Shown in pieces: positions 1 through 8,535 of a stretch of 64,000 bases of DNA. Under the pieces are notes generated by a model. That model searched no databases, was not told the DNA's origin, and was given only the letters and a program-made list of their open reading frames with translations. The DNA comes from Leptotrichia trevisanii DSM 22070 (GTDB taxonomy: Bacteria > Fusobacteriota > Fusobacteriia > Fusobacteriales > Leptotrichiaceae). Every line of letters starts with the position of its first letter. The stretch's first letter is position 1. A program made the position numbers and the translations under genes. Where the stretch lies: the NCBI RefSeq assembly GCF_000482505.1, contig NZ_AXVL01000009.1, forward strand, positions 62,001-126,000, written 5' to 3'.

Positions 1-2172
1 GTGTGCAAGTGAGTGATTTATCCCTAAGAAGGCATTTGCGAAAGCCATTCCTGCAAGACAAGAGGCATTTGCCATTTTTTCCTTAGCCTTGATTGCTTTT
101 GCACCTAAATCCACTGATTCCGGCAAGTATTTGAATACAAGTCTAGCTGCTTCCTTTGAATATGGTTTTGTATATTCTGTTGCCATAATTGAAACATAAG
201 ACTCAAGAGCATGTGTAAATACGTCAATTCCAGAAGCTACTGTAAGCCCTTTTGGCATTGTAAGCATAAGTTCAGGATCGTTAATTGCTACATGCGGTGT
301 CAATGCGTAATCTGCAAGAGGATATTTGATTCCAGTTTCATCATCTGTAATTACTGAGAACGGTGTTACTTCCGAACCAGTTCCAGCTGATGTCGCAACT
401 GCTATAAATTTAGCCTTTTTACCCATTTCAGGAAATTCAACGATTCTCTTTCTAATATCCATAAATCTCATTGCCAAATCTCTAAATCTTAATTCAGGAT
501 GTTCGTACAATACCCACATAATTTTAGCGGCATCCATTGCAGATCCTCCACCAAGAGCGATAACAACATCAGGATTATATTCAAGCATTGCTTTTGCCCC
601 AGCCTGAGCTGAACTCAATGTTGGATCTTCTTTTACTTCCGAGAATATTCTATAATCAATATTTATCTCATCCAATACTTTTGTAATGTGTTCTGCATAT
701 CCTAATTCTGCCAATACTTTATCTGTTACGATAAATGCTTTTTTGTGGCTTCCTTTTAACTCTTCTAAAGCTGTCGGAAGTGATCCGTATTTGAAATAAA
801 TTTTTTCAGGAACTTTGAACCATAACATATTTTCTCTTCTTTCTGCAATTGTTTTTACATTTAATAAATGTTTTACTCCTACGTTTTCTGACACAGAATT
901 TCCTCCCCATGAACCACATCCAAGTGTTAATGATGGCTCCAATTTAAAGTTAAATACATCTCCGATTGCTCCAAGTGATGCTGGCATATTAATTAATGTA
1001 CGTCCTGTTTTCATCAGTCTTCCAAATTTATCTATTTTTTCTTTTTCTGCTAAATTAATGTATAGTGATGAAGTATGTCCCAATCCTCCAAGTCTTACTA
1101 ACTCATCAGCTATCTTAAGTCCATCTTCAAAATCTTCCGATTTATACATTGCAAGCACTGGTGATAATTTTTCATGTGCAAAAGGTTCTTCCATTCCAGT
1201 AGATTCCACTTCTCCAATTAACACTTTTGAACTTTTTGGAATTTCAAATCCTGCCATACCTGCGATAACATATGCACTTTTTCCAACTACTTCAGCATTC
1301 AAGTTTCCATTTATAAATAATATTTCTCTTACTTTATTTAATTCTTCTTCGTTAAGGATATAAGCTCCTCTGTTTAAAAATTCACTTCTAACTCTGTCAT
1401 AAATTTCCTTATCTATAATTACAGACTGCTCTGTTGCACAGATTACCCCATTGTCAAATGTTTTTGACATCAAAATGTAGTTTGCAGTCATTTTTATATC
1501 TGCCGATTTATCAATTACAACTGGCGTATTTCCAGCTCCAACTCCAATTGCAGGAGTTCCTGATGAATAAGCAGCCTTAACCATTCCTGGCCCACCTGTC
1601 GCAAGTATCAAGTCAGCACTTGCCATAAGTTCTCTCGATAACTCCACGCTTGGCTCGTCAATCCATCCAATTATATCTTTTGGTGCTCCATATTTTACCG
1701 CTGTTTCCAATGCAATTTTAGCTGTTTCAATTGTTGCCTGTTTTGCTCTTGGGTGTGGTGAAAATATTATTGCGTTTCTTGTTTTTAATGATATTAATGT
1801 TTTGAACATTGCTGTTGAAGTTGGATTTGTTGTTGGTACAATCCCTGCGATAATCCCTATTGGAGTTGCAATTTTTTTGACTCCGTAGGATCTGTCGTCT
1901 TCCAGCACGCCACAAGTTTTTTCGTCTTTGTATTTATTGTAAATGTATTCAGAAGCAAAGTGATTTTTTATAACCTTGTCTTCCACAATCCCCATTCCAG
2001 TTTCTGCTACTGCCAGATTTGCCAGTGTAATTCTTTCATCATTCATTTTTTGAGCTACTTTTCTAAAAATCTTGTCGACTCTTTCCTGATCAAATGTTGC
2101 AAATTCTTCCTGAGCCTTTCTAACTCTTTGAATAAGTTCCTTCAAACTTTCCAAATCTTTAACTACTGCCAT
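1..2172 (-). CDS. adhE: Bifunctional acetaldehyde/alcohol dehydrogenase AdhE, 3' end cut by window edge
   Basis: The ATG at 2172 opens a frame that stays open to base 1 (724 residues), so the C-terminus (usual total about 870) lies outside. The N-terminal half is a CoA-acylating aldehyde dehydrogenase. The catalytic Cys is at residue 245 in NGVICATEQS, close to Cys246 of E. coli AdhE, and GCGSWGGNSVSENV sits at the domain linker. The second half is an iron-dependent alcohol dehydrogenase with the nucleotide-binding GGGSAMDAAK. It ends in NHSLAH, the first part of the iron-ligand histidine cluster. The enzyme converts acetyl-CoA to ethanol with two NADH during fermentation. No frameshift is seen. 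A consensus promoter lies just upstream, so it is probably transcribed alone. Confidence 0.95.
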   Translation of the reverse strand, partial: MAVVKDLESLKELIQRVRKAQEEFATFDQERVDKIFRKVAQKMNDERITLANLAVAETGMGIVEDKVIKNHFASEYIYNKYKDEKTCGVLEDDRSYGVKKIATPIGIIAGIVPTTNPTSTAMFKTLISLKTRNAIIFSPHPRAKQATIETAKIALETAVKYGAPKDIIGWIDEPSVELSRELMASADLILATGGPGMVKAAYSSGTPAIGVGAGNTPVVIDKSADIKMTANYILMSKTFDNGVICATEQSVIIDKEIYDRVRSEFLNRGAYILNEEELNKVREILFINGNLNAEVVGKSAYVIAGMAGFEIPKSSKVLIGEVESTGMEEPFAHEKLSPVLAMYKSEDFEDGLKIADELVRLGGLGHTSSLYINLAEKEKIDKFGRLMKTGRTLINMPASLGAIGDVFNFKLEPSLTLGCGSWGGNSVSENVGVKHLLNVKTIAERRENMLWFKVPEKIYFKYGSLPTALEELKGSHKKAFIVTDKVLAELGYAEHITKVLDEINIDYRIFSEVKEDPTLSSAQAGAKAMLEYNPDVVIALGGGSAMDAAKIMWVLYEHPELRFRDLAMRFMDIRKRIVEFPEMGKKAKFIAVATSAGTGSEVTPFSVITDDETGIKYPLADYALTPHVAINDPELMLTMPKGLTVASGIDVFTHALESYVSIMATEYTKPYSKEAARLVFKYLPESVDLGAKAIKAKEKMANASCLAGMAFANAFLGINHSLAH

Positions 2173-2222
2173 TTTTCCTCCTATAAATAAAGCATAATTT
2201 TGTTACATTCCTTACAAATTAT

Positions 2223-2251
2223 ATAATACTCTATTTTGTTAAAAAACTCAA
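2223..2251 (-). promoter_or_regulatory. Probable promoter of adhE
   Basis: On the minus strand TTGAGT (2246-2251) and TATTAT (2223-2228) are separated by 17 bp. The start codon of adhE is about 50 bp downstream. This is read from the sequence only. Confidence 0.55.
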
Positions 2252-2310
2252 GTTTTTTTTTTCACTTTCTCATTTTAATTTATATTTGTATAACAAAGTA
2301 AGATAATTTT

Positions 2311-3756
2311 TTATTTTAATTTCCATGCTGTTGGGGAAAATAATATTAACATCGGGAAAATTTCCAGCCTTCCTGCAAGCATCCCAAAGCTAAGAATTAC
2401 TTTTGAAAAATTATTCAGTTCAGCAAAGCTAAATGTCGGGCCTACTTTTCCTAGTCCTGGGCCGATATTATTGAATGTGGCTGCAACAGCACTGAATGCT
2501 GTCATAAAATCGTCCACTGAATAGGAAATCATTAGTAAAATTCCTCCAAAAACGAGAGCGTATACCAGAAAATACACTGCGATACTTTTCTGCATTTTCA
2601 CATTTACTGCCTTGTCGTCGTATTTTACTGTAACTACACGGTTTGGGCTTATCATTTGGACTATTTCTGCAAAATAGATTTTTAACATCAGCACTACTCT
2701 TGATATTTTCAGCCCTCCAGCTGTAGAACCTGCACAACCTCCAAAAAACATTAAAATTAACAGTATAACTTGTGAAAATAATGGCCATTTCCCAAAATCG
2801 GCTGTGGAATATCCCGTTGTTGTTATAACTGATGAAACAGAAAAAAATACATCTCTTATACAGTTCCAGATTGAACCGTATGTCTGATATATATTGAAAA
2901 CTATTAATGCGATTGCTCCAAAAACTATTAGCAAATAATATTTTAATTCCTCATTTTTAAAGACATCTTTTACTTTCCCAATTAAAATAAAATAATAAAT
3001 ATTGAAGTTTACTCCAAAAACAAGCATTCCAATTCCTAAAACAATTTCAACATATGGATTATTGTATGGCAATATGCTTCCGTTTCTTACTCCAAAGCCA
3101 CCTGTTCCAGCCGTACCAAATGCAAGAAGCGAAGATTCAAATAAATTTACTCCTCCTAGCATCAATAAAATTATTACAGCTATTGTCATGACAATATAAA
3201 TTTTATAAAGCATTCTCGCCGTTGTTGACAATTTTGAAACCAGTTTCCCAAATGTCGGCCCTGGGACTTCGGCTTTCATTACATGGACTGAAGTTGCAGA
3301 ACTTGGAAAAATCGCAAGTGCCAGAACCAATACCCCCATTCCCCCCACAAAATGGGTAAAACTTCGCCAAAATAAATTAGAATGGCTAATTTTGCCAAGA
3401 TCTGTTATTATACTTGAACCTGTTGTCGTAAAACCGCTCACAATCTCAAAAAAGGCATCTACAAATGAAGGTATTTCCTTTGTAATTACAAATGGCAATG
3501 CTCCAAACATGGACATCAGAATCCAGGACAATGAAACGATGATATAGCCTTCTCTCCCCTGAATACGTTCGTCTCTGGGAAGTTTCATTGAAAGCAGAAA
3601 ACCAGTTGCCAAAAGAAGTAATATTACAGAACCATAAGCAATTTTATATTTTGTACTTTCATTGTATAAAAAACTTATGATTAGGGGTAAAACCATTAAT
3701 CCAGCTTCAAGTATAAGTATTTTTCCAATTATGTAACCTATCATTTTTTTATTCAT
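2311..3756 (-). CDS. trkH: TrkH-type potassium uptake protein, membrane subunit
   Basis: A 481-residue, highly hydrophobic protein of the Trk/Ktr/HKT family, the ion-conducting subunit in the inner membrane. The TTTGSS segment around residues 110-115 and later TTTGY and GGCAGSTAGG segments are selectivity-filter and pore-loop signatures. The protein begins MNKKMIGYIIGKILILEAG, as many fusobacterial and clostridial TrkH proteins do. It starts 9 bp after the stop of the upstream trkA gene, so the regulatory and membrane subunits are one operon. KtrB is an alternative name for the same family, but the pairing with a double-domain TrkA favours TrkH. Confidence 0.93.
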   Translation of the reverse strand: MNKKMIGYIIGKILILEAGLMVLPLIISFLYNESTKYKIAYGSVILLLLATGFLLSMKLPRDERIQGREGYIIVSLSWILMSMFGALPFVITKEIPSFVDAFFEIVSGFTTTGSSIITDLGKISHSNLFWRSFTHFVGGMGVLVLALAIFPSSATSVHVMKAEVPGPTFGKLVSKLSTTARMLYKIYIVMTIAVIILLMLGGVNLFESSLLAFGTAGTGGFGVRNGSILPYNNPYVEIVLGIGMLVFGVNFNIYYFILIGKVKDVFKNEELKYYLLIVFGAIALIVFNIYQTYGSIWNCIRDVFFSVSSVITTTGYSTADFGKWPLFSQVILLILMFFGGCAGSTAGGLKISRVVLMLKIYFAEIVQMISPNRVVTVKYDDKAVNVKMQKSIAVYFLVYALVFGGILLMISYSVDDFMTAFSAVAATFNNIGPGLGKVGPTFSFAELNNFSKVILSFGMLAGRLEIFPMLILFSPTAWKLK

Positions 3757-3765
3757 TTTTACTCC

Positions 3766-5124
3766 TTAAACTCGCTCAAGTATGTCGTCAAAATCTTCTA
3801 TTGAAGGAATTGTTGAAACTATCATTACACTATCGTTATTTTTTATCATATCATTTCCACCTGGGAAAATCATTTTCCCATCTCTTAATATACTTGCAAT
3901 CAATGTCCCTTTTCTTATCTTCAATTCCTTTAACGGTACATCAATGGCAGTGCTGTTTTCATTAATTTCAAAAGTGATAAATTCCACCTGATTTTCAAGT
4001 CTATATAACAAACTCATTGTAGAGCCCCGCATATCAGTCCTTGTTCTTACAACGCTGATTATCATATCAGAAATAACTTTTTTCGGTACAACAGTTGATG
4101 TACCGGTGCTGTTTTCCAATATTGGAAGCAGTAATGTCCTGTTCATTTTCGTAATTAACTTGGCATTTGTTATAGAATTTGCAAACATTGAAATAACAGC
4201 ATTTTCCTCATCACTGTCTGTAAGAATTACAACAGCATCATAATTTTTTATACCTTCCTGAATCAAAAATTCCTGATCAGCTTCATCTCCTCGTATTACA
4301 ATGGCCTTTGAATATGCTTCACTTAATTTTTCGGCCCGTTCCCGTTCATTTTCAATAACCTTGACTTTATTTTTATTTTCCAGTAATTTTCCAATCAGAT
4401 AATGAGTAATTGTCCCGCCACCAATAAGCATCGTCGAGTTTATCTTCAAGTTGCTCTGCTCAATTCTATCATAAAATTTACGCACCGAATCTATGGAACC
4501 AGCAATATAGATAATATCATTTTCCAAAATTGTAAAATCTCCACTTGGTATGAAAATTTCCTCTCCTCTTTTTACAGTGCAAATTATTACCTTGTCTTTC
4601 GGATCAAATTCCAGCTTCTTTAACTGTATTCCATTTAAAAAGCTATGTTTTTCCACTCTTATTGAAATAAAGCTGGCTTTCTGCCCAAAAAAATTCTCCA
4701 CACTCAATGCCACTGGAAATAGCAGCTTATTTGCAATATTTTTTGCAGACTCCATTTCAGGATTTAGCATAAGCGATATTCCTAAATTTTCCCTTACAAA
4801 CTGCATATTTGAACTGTACTCAGGATTTCTTACCCTTGCTATTGTAAATTTTGCTCCAATTTTTTTGGCAATAATTGAAGAAATTATATTTAATTCATCC
4901 GATTCTGTTGCCGCAATAAAAATATCGGCACTGTCTGTTCCAGCTTCAAGCAAAGTTTCGTACGAAGCTCCATTCCCAACCATTCCCGTTATATCATAAT
5001 TTTCCACAAGTTTATTTAATACTTTTTCCTCTTTTTCTATTAAAATTACGTCGTTTCCCACTTCGGATAATTCGCTACAAAGTGATTCCCCAACGACACC
5101 AGCTCCCGCTATAACTATTTTCAT
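3766..5124 (-). CDS. trkA: TrkA, NAD-binding regulatory subunit of potassium uptake
   Basis: A 452-residue cytosolic protein with two tandem RCK units. The first Rossmann motif (IVIAGAGVVGESLC) is at the N-terminus and the second (MLIGGGTITHYLIGKLL) near residue 230. Each is followed by a TrkA-C-like domain, the last ending near residue 450. It gates the TrkH pore in response to NAD(H) or ATP. First gene of a two-gene operon with trkH, 9 bp apart. The length matches the double-domain TrkA class rather than single-domain KtrA. Confidence 0.94.
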   Translation of the reverse strand: MKIVIAGAGVVGESLCSELSEVGNDVILIEKEEKVLNKLVENYDITGMVGNGASYETLLEAGTDSADIFIAATESDELNIISSIIAKKIGAKFTIARVRNPEYSSNMQFVRENLGISLMLNPEMESAKNIANKLLFPVALSVENFFGQKASFISIRVEKHSFLNGIQLKKLEFDPKDKVIICTVKRGEEIFIPSGDFTILENDIIYIAGSIDSVRKFYDRIEQSNLKINSTMLIGGGTITHYLIGKLLENKNKVKVIENERERAEKLSEAYSKAIVIRGDEADQEFLIQEGIKNYDAVVILTDSDEENAVISMFANSITNAKLITKMNRTLLLPILENSTGTSTVVPKKVISDMIISVVRTRTDMRGSTMSLLYRLENQVEFITFEINENSTAIDVPLKELKIRKGTLIASILRDGKMIFPGGNDMIKNNDSVMIVSTIPSIEDFDDILERV

Positions 5125-5151
5125 ACTCTATACTCTCTCTTTTTTTATTTT

Positions 5152-6120
5152 TTATTTTTCCAGATATTTTGCAACTTCTTTTGCATAATAAGTAATAATG
5201 GCATTTGCTCCAGCCCTTTTCATCGCATATATCTGCTCCATCACGATTTTCATTTCATCAATCCAGCCATTTTGAGCCGCCGCCTTTACCATCGAATACT
5301 CGCCCGAAACACTATAAGCCACAATTGGAACTTCAAATTTATCACTTACCTTTTTTATTACATCAAGATATGCCATCGCAGGCTTTACAATTATAATATC
5401 CGCCCCCTGCCGTAAATCTTCGGCAACTTCATCTATTGCATCCTTTGAATACTGAAAATTCATCTGATAAGATTTTCTGTCGCCAAATTGAGGAGCCGAA
5501 TCCGCTGCATCTCTGAAAGGCCCGTAAAATGCTGACGAATACTTTACCGAATACGCCATTACCGGAACAGTTTCAAAATTATTTTCAGCCAGAACTTCAC
5601 AAATTTTTTCCACACGTCCGTCCATCATATCAGAAGGTGCCACAATGTCAGCTCCCGCTTCTGCATATGAAAGTGCTATTTTTGCCAAGACTTCCAATGT
5701 TTCATCATTTTTTACATATCCATTCCCGTCAAGTATTCCGCAGTGTCCATGATTTGTGTACTCACAACAGCAAATATCGCAAATTACAAGGAAATTATCA
5801 TATTTTTCCTTTATAAATCGAATTGCATTCTGAATCACACCATTCTCATTATACGCCTCTGTCGCACAAGCATCCTTATTTTTCGGAATCCCAAAAAGTA
5901 AAATCGAATTTATTCCCAATTTTACCAGCTCATCCAGCTCCTCAGAAATTCTGTCAATCGAATATCTAAAGATCCCTGGCATTGAAGGAATCTCACTTTT
6001 AATATTTTCTCCTTCCTCAATAAAAATCGGATAAATCAAGTCCTCCTTTGCAACATACACATCTTTCACAAGATTTCTTATAACTTCATTTCTTCGTAAT
6101 TTCCTGTGTCTTTTAAACAT
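5152..6120 (-). CDS. hemB: Delta-aminolevulinic acid dehydratase (porphobilinogen synthase)
   Basis: Condenses two 5-aminolevulinate molecules to porphobilinogen in tetrapyrrole synthesis. Visible signatures are the zinc-site segment DICCCEYTNHGHCG and the two Schiff-base lysine segments MAYSVKYSSAFYGPFRDAA and IIVKPAMAYLD. I place the start at the ATG at 6120 (MFKRHRKLRRNE) because AAGGTG lies 8 bp upstream. An in-frame ATG at 6141 would add seven residues and lacks a good SD. It lies just downstream of the sirC-like gene, so both probably serve siroheme or cobalamin synthesis. cobS and the phosphatase gene diverge on the other side. Confidence 0.95.
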   Translation of the reverse strand: MFKRHRKLRRNEVIRNLVKDVYVAKEDLIYPIFIEEGENIKSEIPSMPGIFRYSIDRISEELDELVKLGINSILLFGIPKNKDACATEAYNENGVIQNAIRFIKEKYDNFLVICDICCCEYTNHGHCGILDGNGYVKNDETLEVLAKIALSYAEAGADIVAPSDMMDGRVEKICEVLAENNFETVPVMAYSVKYSSAFYGPFRDAADSAPQFGDRKSYQMNFQYSKDAIDEVAEDLRQGADIIIVKPAMAYLDVIKKVSDKFEVPIVAYSVSGEYSMVKAAAQNGWIDEMKIVMEQIYAMKRAGANAIITYYAKEVAKYLEK

Positions 6121-6165
6121 TTCCACTTCACCTTTTTTCATTTTATTATTTCCAAATTTGAATAC

Positions 6166-6636
6166 TTATTTTTCTATTTTATCAAGAATTTTCTGAATCT
6201 CACTTTTCATGGCACGTGAACGCCTACAATTTTTCCCGCCTGTAGAAACTGCAATCTGAAACTCATCATTTTTCACAATTCCTCCAAACATTGCATTCAT
6301 CTTAATCTTTGAAGATACATTATTAATCAGTATCCCATTGGAATCACAGATTCTTGCCACATTTTCGTTCAATTCTTCATCGTCCGTAGCCGCAATCACC
6401 AAAAAATACCCCTTTACAAGTTTTTCAATTTCACTTTTATCATTTTCGATTTTCCTATTACTTTCAATTTTAATATTTTCCAGCTGTAACAGCCCCTTTT
6501 CCGCAACATCCTCAGTCACAACCGTAATATCCGCTCCATATTCTAAAATTTTCCTGATTTTCTTGGCTGCAATTTTCCCTCCGCCAATTACAAGAACTTT
6601 TTTATTCTTGAAATGTATAAACAATGGAAACCACAT
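6166..6636 (-). CDS. Precorrin-2 dehydrogenase / siroheme synthase N-terminal domain protein
   Basis: A 156-residue protein with an N-terminal NAD-binding segment KVLVIGGGKIAAKKI, typical of the SirC/CysG N-terminal domain. This domain oxidises precorrin-2 to sirohydrochlorin. A conserved STGGKNCRRSRAMKSEIQ segment near the end replaces the usual STxGxSP-like stretch. The start at 6636 has AAAGGAGC seven bases upstream. The longer GTG reading at 6654 would place that SD inside the coding sequence. It is the first gene before hemB on the same strand (46-bp gap). It lacks the C-terminal methyltransferase part of CysG. Confidence 0.85.
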   Translation of the reverse strand: MWFPLFIHFKNKKVLVIGGGKIAAKKIRKILEYGADITVVTEDVAEKGLLQLENIKIESNRKIENDKSEIEKLVKGYFLVIAATDDEELNENVARICDSNGILINNVSSKIKMNAMFGGIVKNDEFQIAVSTGGKNCRRSRAMKSEIQKILDKIEK

Positions 6637-6814
6637 TTTTAATGCTCCTTTCACTTTCTGTCTGATGACAATAGAATACCATATTATAACTATAAAAACA
6701 AGAGATTTAAAACATAATATTTTTTTCGCTAAAAATATAGAAATTGCGTGATTTTTTTTTACAAAAATGATAAAATATAGAAAATTTTATAAAAAACAAA
6801 AAATGGAGATCCTT

Positions 6815-7582
6815 ATGAAATACATAAAAAATTTTTTTGAACAATTTATTATTCTAATCCAATTTATGACTCGTATCCCAACCCCGCTAAAAGTCAGCTA
6901 CAGCGAGAAAAAACTGGGAAAATCAATCAAATTTTTCCCTTTAGTTGGATTAATTATTGGATTAATTCTATATTTTACAAATTTTTTAATTATAACTTAT
7001 TTAAAAAACATTTTTTGTAGCAAAATAATAATCGCTATATTCTTAATAATTGTAGAAATTCTAATTGTCGGAATAATTCATATTGACGGGCTTGCTGACA
7101 CTTTTGACGGACTTTTCAGCTATGGCAGGAAAGAAAGAATGCTGGAAATTATGAAAGATTCAAGAATCGGGACAAATGGAACTGTTGTATTAATTTTATA
7201 TTTTATCACAAAAATTACCATAATTTCCGAAATAATCACAACAAATCCAAAATATCTAATAATTTTCCCAATTGTTGCAAGGCTTTCAACATCAGTAAAC
7301 GCTGGACTTTCCGACTATGCCAGAAAATCTGGGATGAGCAACGCCATAATCTCTGAAAATGGTATTTTTGAAGCAGTTTTTTCACTTGTTTTAACAAATA
7401 TCCTAGTATTTCTTATAATTGGGACAAATGGAACTGTTACTGTATTTATCGCACTTTTGTTTATAATTCTGCTTATGTTAGACGTACGAAAAAAAATCGG
7501 AGGGATAACTGGCGACACAATGGGAGCCTCTCTCGAATTAACTTCAATTTTAGTGTTATTTCTAGGAATTATTCTGAGATAA
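6815..7582 (+). CDS. cobS: Adenosylcobinamide-GDP ribazoletransferase (cobalamin synthase)
   Basis: An integral membrane enzyme that joins alpha-ribazole to adenosylcobinamide-GDP in the last steps of cobalamin assembly. Family hallmarks are QFMTRIPTP near the N-terminus, HIDGLADTFDGLFS (acidic Mg-binding motif), and RKEKMLEIMKDSRIGTNG-like spacing, here seen as RMLEIMKDSRIGTNG. The C-terminus is GGITGDTMGASLELTSI. The ATG at 6815 is chosen because GGAG lies six bases upstream; an upstream in-frame ATG at 6767 has none. The neighbour downstream is an alpha-ribazole phosphatase-like gene, which fits nucleotide-loop assembly. No cobalamin riboswitch was recognised upstream. Confidence 0.93.
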   Translation: MKYIKNFFEQFIILIQFMTRIPTPLKVSYSEKKLGKSIKFFPLVGLIIGLILYFTNFLIITYLKNIFCSKIIIAIFLIIVEILIVGIIHIDGLADTFDGLFSYGRKERMLEIMKDSRIGTNGTVVLILYFITKITIISEIITTNPKYLIIFPIVARLSTSVNAGLSDYARKSGMSNAIISENGIFEAVFSLVLTNILVFLIIGTNGTVTVFIALLFIILLMLDVRKKIGGITGDTMGASLELTSILVLFLGIILR

Positions 7583-7626
7583 CTAAATAAAATAAGATTT
7601 GGAATAAAAAGGAAAGAGAAAATAAA

Positions 7627-8226
7627 ATGACAGAAATATTATTTATAAGACACGGTGAAACAGACTACAACAAAAAACATTTATATTATGGACATTCAAA
7701 CCCAAGTTTGAATGAAACTGGAATAAATCAGCTAAAAGATACGAAAAAAAAACTGGAAAAAATGAATGAAAAAATTGACATAGTATTTTCGAGCGACTTA
7801 AAAAGATGCCGTGAAAGTCTGGAATTACTAAAAATTAATAAAAATATAAAAACATATTTTTCAGAGGAACTAAGAGAGTTGAACTTTGGAAATATTGAAG
7901 GCAAAACTTATAAGGAAATTGAAAATGAATTCCCGCATTACGTATATGAAATGAAGAATAACTGGCGGCATTTCAAGACAGAAGGGGGAGAAAGCCTTTC
8001 TGATTTGCAAAAACGAAGTGTAACAGAAATTAATAAAATAAAGAATGAACATAAAAATAAAAAAATACTTGTCGTAGCTCATGCTGGTGTTATTCAATCC
8101 TTAATCAGCTATTATTTATTCAATAATCTTGACGGCTATTGGCAATTCAAGCTGGATAATGGGAGCATTACGAAGATGACGGTTATGAATGATGGATTTG
8201 TTTATTTTAATTATATTAATAAATAA
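7627..8226 (+). CDS. cobC: Histidine phosphatase, probable alpha-ribazole phosphatase
   Basis: A 199-residue phosphoglycerate-mutase-like phosphatase. The phosphohistidine motif is LFIRHGETDYN (RHG), the second arginine is in FSSDLKRCRESLELL, and the second histidine is in VVAHAGVIQSLISYY. Its position 44 bp after cobS suggests it dephosphorylates alpha-ribazole-5'-phosphate (CobC). On sequence alone a generic broad-specificity phosphatase is also possible. A GGAAAGAG ribosome binding site precedes the ATG. Confidence 0.82.
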   Translation: MTEILFIRHGETDYNKKHLYYGHSNPSLNETGINQLKDTKKKLEKMNEKIDIVFSSDLKRCRESLELLKINKNIKTYFSEELRELNFGNIEGKTYKEIENEFPHYVYEMKNNWRHFKTEGGESLSDLQKRSVTEINKIKNEHKNKKILVVAHAGVIQSLISYYLFNNLDGYWQFKLDNGSITKMTVMNDGFVYFNYINK

Positions 8227-8283
8227 AATATTAATTTTTTTATATCTTTATTTTTATGTTTATCTGAATTTATTAAAAAATAA

Positions 8284-8312
8284 TTTTAATCAATTAAAAT
8301 TTATGTTATAAT
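8284..8312 (+). promoter_or_regulatory. Promoter of the small toxin-like ORF
   Basis: TATAAT at 8307-8312 is preceded by a weak -35 (TTTTAA at 8284-8289). The predicted transcript begins near 8319-8320, exactly at the 13-nt element complementary to the convergent small RNA. Confidence 0.5.
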
Positions 8313-8345
8313 ATATTAACTCCGAATGTTAGGAGGTGAATAAAG

Positions 8346-8426
8346 ATGAGAGTAAAAGAAACTATCAAAATTCTTTTACTAATTTTACTGGAAGTATTGA
8401 GATACTTAATTGAAAAATTCCTGTAA
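8346..8426 (+). CDS. 26-residue amphipathic/hydrophobic peptide, candidate type I toxin
   Basis: ATG at 8346 and TAA at 8424 enclose 26 codons. The peptide starts MRVKETIKILLLILLEVL and ends RYLIEKFL. Its single Leu/Ile-rich helix with charged ends resembles membrane-acting small toxins. AGGAGGTGA (8331-8339) is a near-perfect Shine-Dalgarno seven bases before the ATG. The ORF has its own -10 box and an intrinsic terminator, giving a predicted transcript of about 140 nt. A convergent promoter gives a short RNA whose 5' part can pair with the SD leader. I do not recognise the family, so function is inferred from architecture. Confidence 0.65.
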   Translation: MRVKETIKILLLILLEVLRYLIEKFL

Positions 8427-8430
8427 AAGG

Positions 8431-8460
8431 AAAAGAGAGTGTTGCACCACTCTCTTTTTT
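8431..8460 (+). terminator. Bidirectional terminator shared by toxin mRNA and convergent RNA
   Basis: GAGAGTG and CACTCTC form a stem around the loop TTGCAC, followed by a T-run on the plus strand. The mirror-image RNA has the same stem followed by TTTTCC, so both convergent transcripts can end here. Confidence 0.8.
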
Positions 8461-8486
8461 TATCTCCAAATGTTAGTTAGTTTTAC
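8431..8486 (-). ncRNA. Candidate antitoxin RNA convergent to the small ORF
   Basis: A minus-strand promoter with TTGATT (8516-8521), a 17-bp spacer and TATAAT (8493-8498) should start an RNA near 8486. It would run about 56 nt to the shared hairpin. The RNA contains CUAACAUUUGGAG (complement of 8464-8476). This pairs along 13 nt, with one G-U wobble, with the 5' end of the toxin-like mRNA (8320-8332), up to the start of its SD. Confidence 0.65.
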
Positions 8487-8535
8487 GGAATTATTATATC
8501 ACATAACTTACTTTAAATCAACTAAGTTTTTTTAA

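Noticed and set aside
815-1363. 182-residue plus-strand open frame inside adhE
   Set aside because: It is the reverse frame of a conserved, clearly recognisable AdhE coding sequence.
6655-6814. Cobalamin riboswitch expected between sirC and cobS
   Set aside because: The gap is only about 180 bp and contains none of the conserved B12-box bases (GCCACTG-like).
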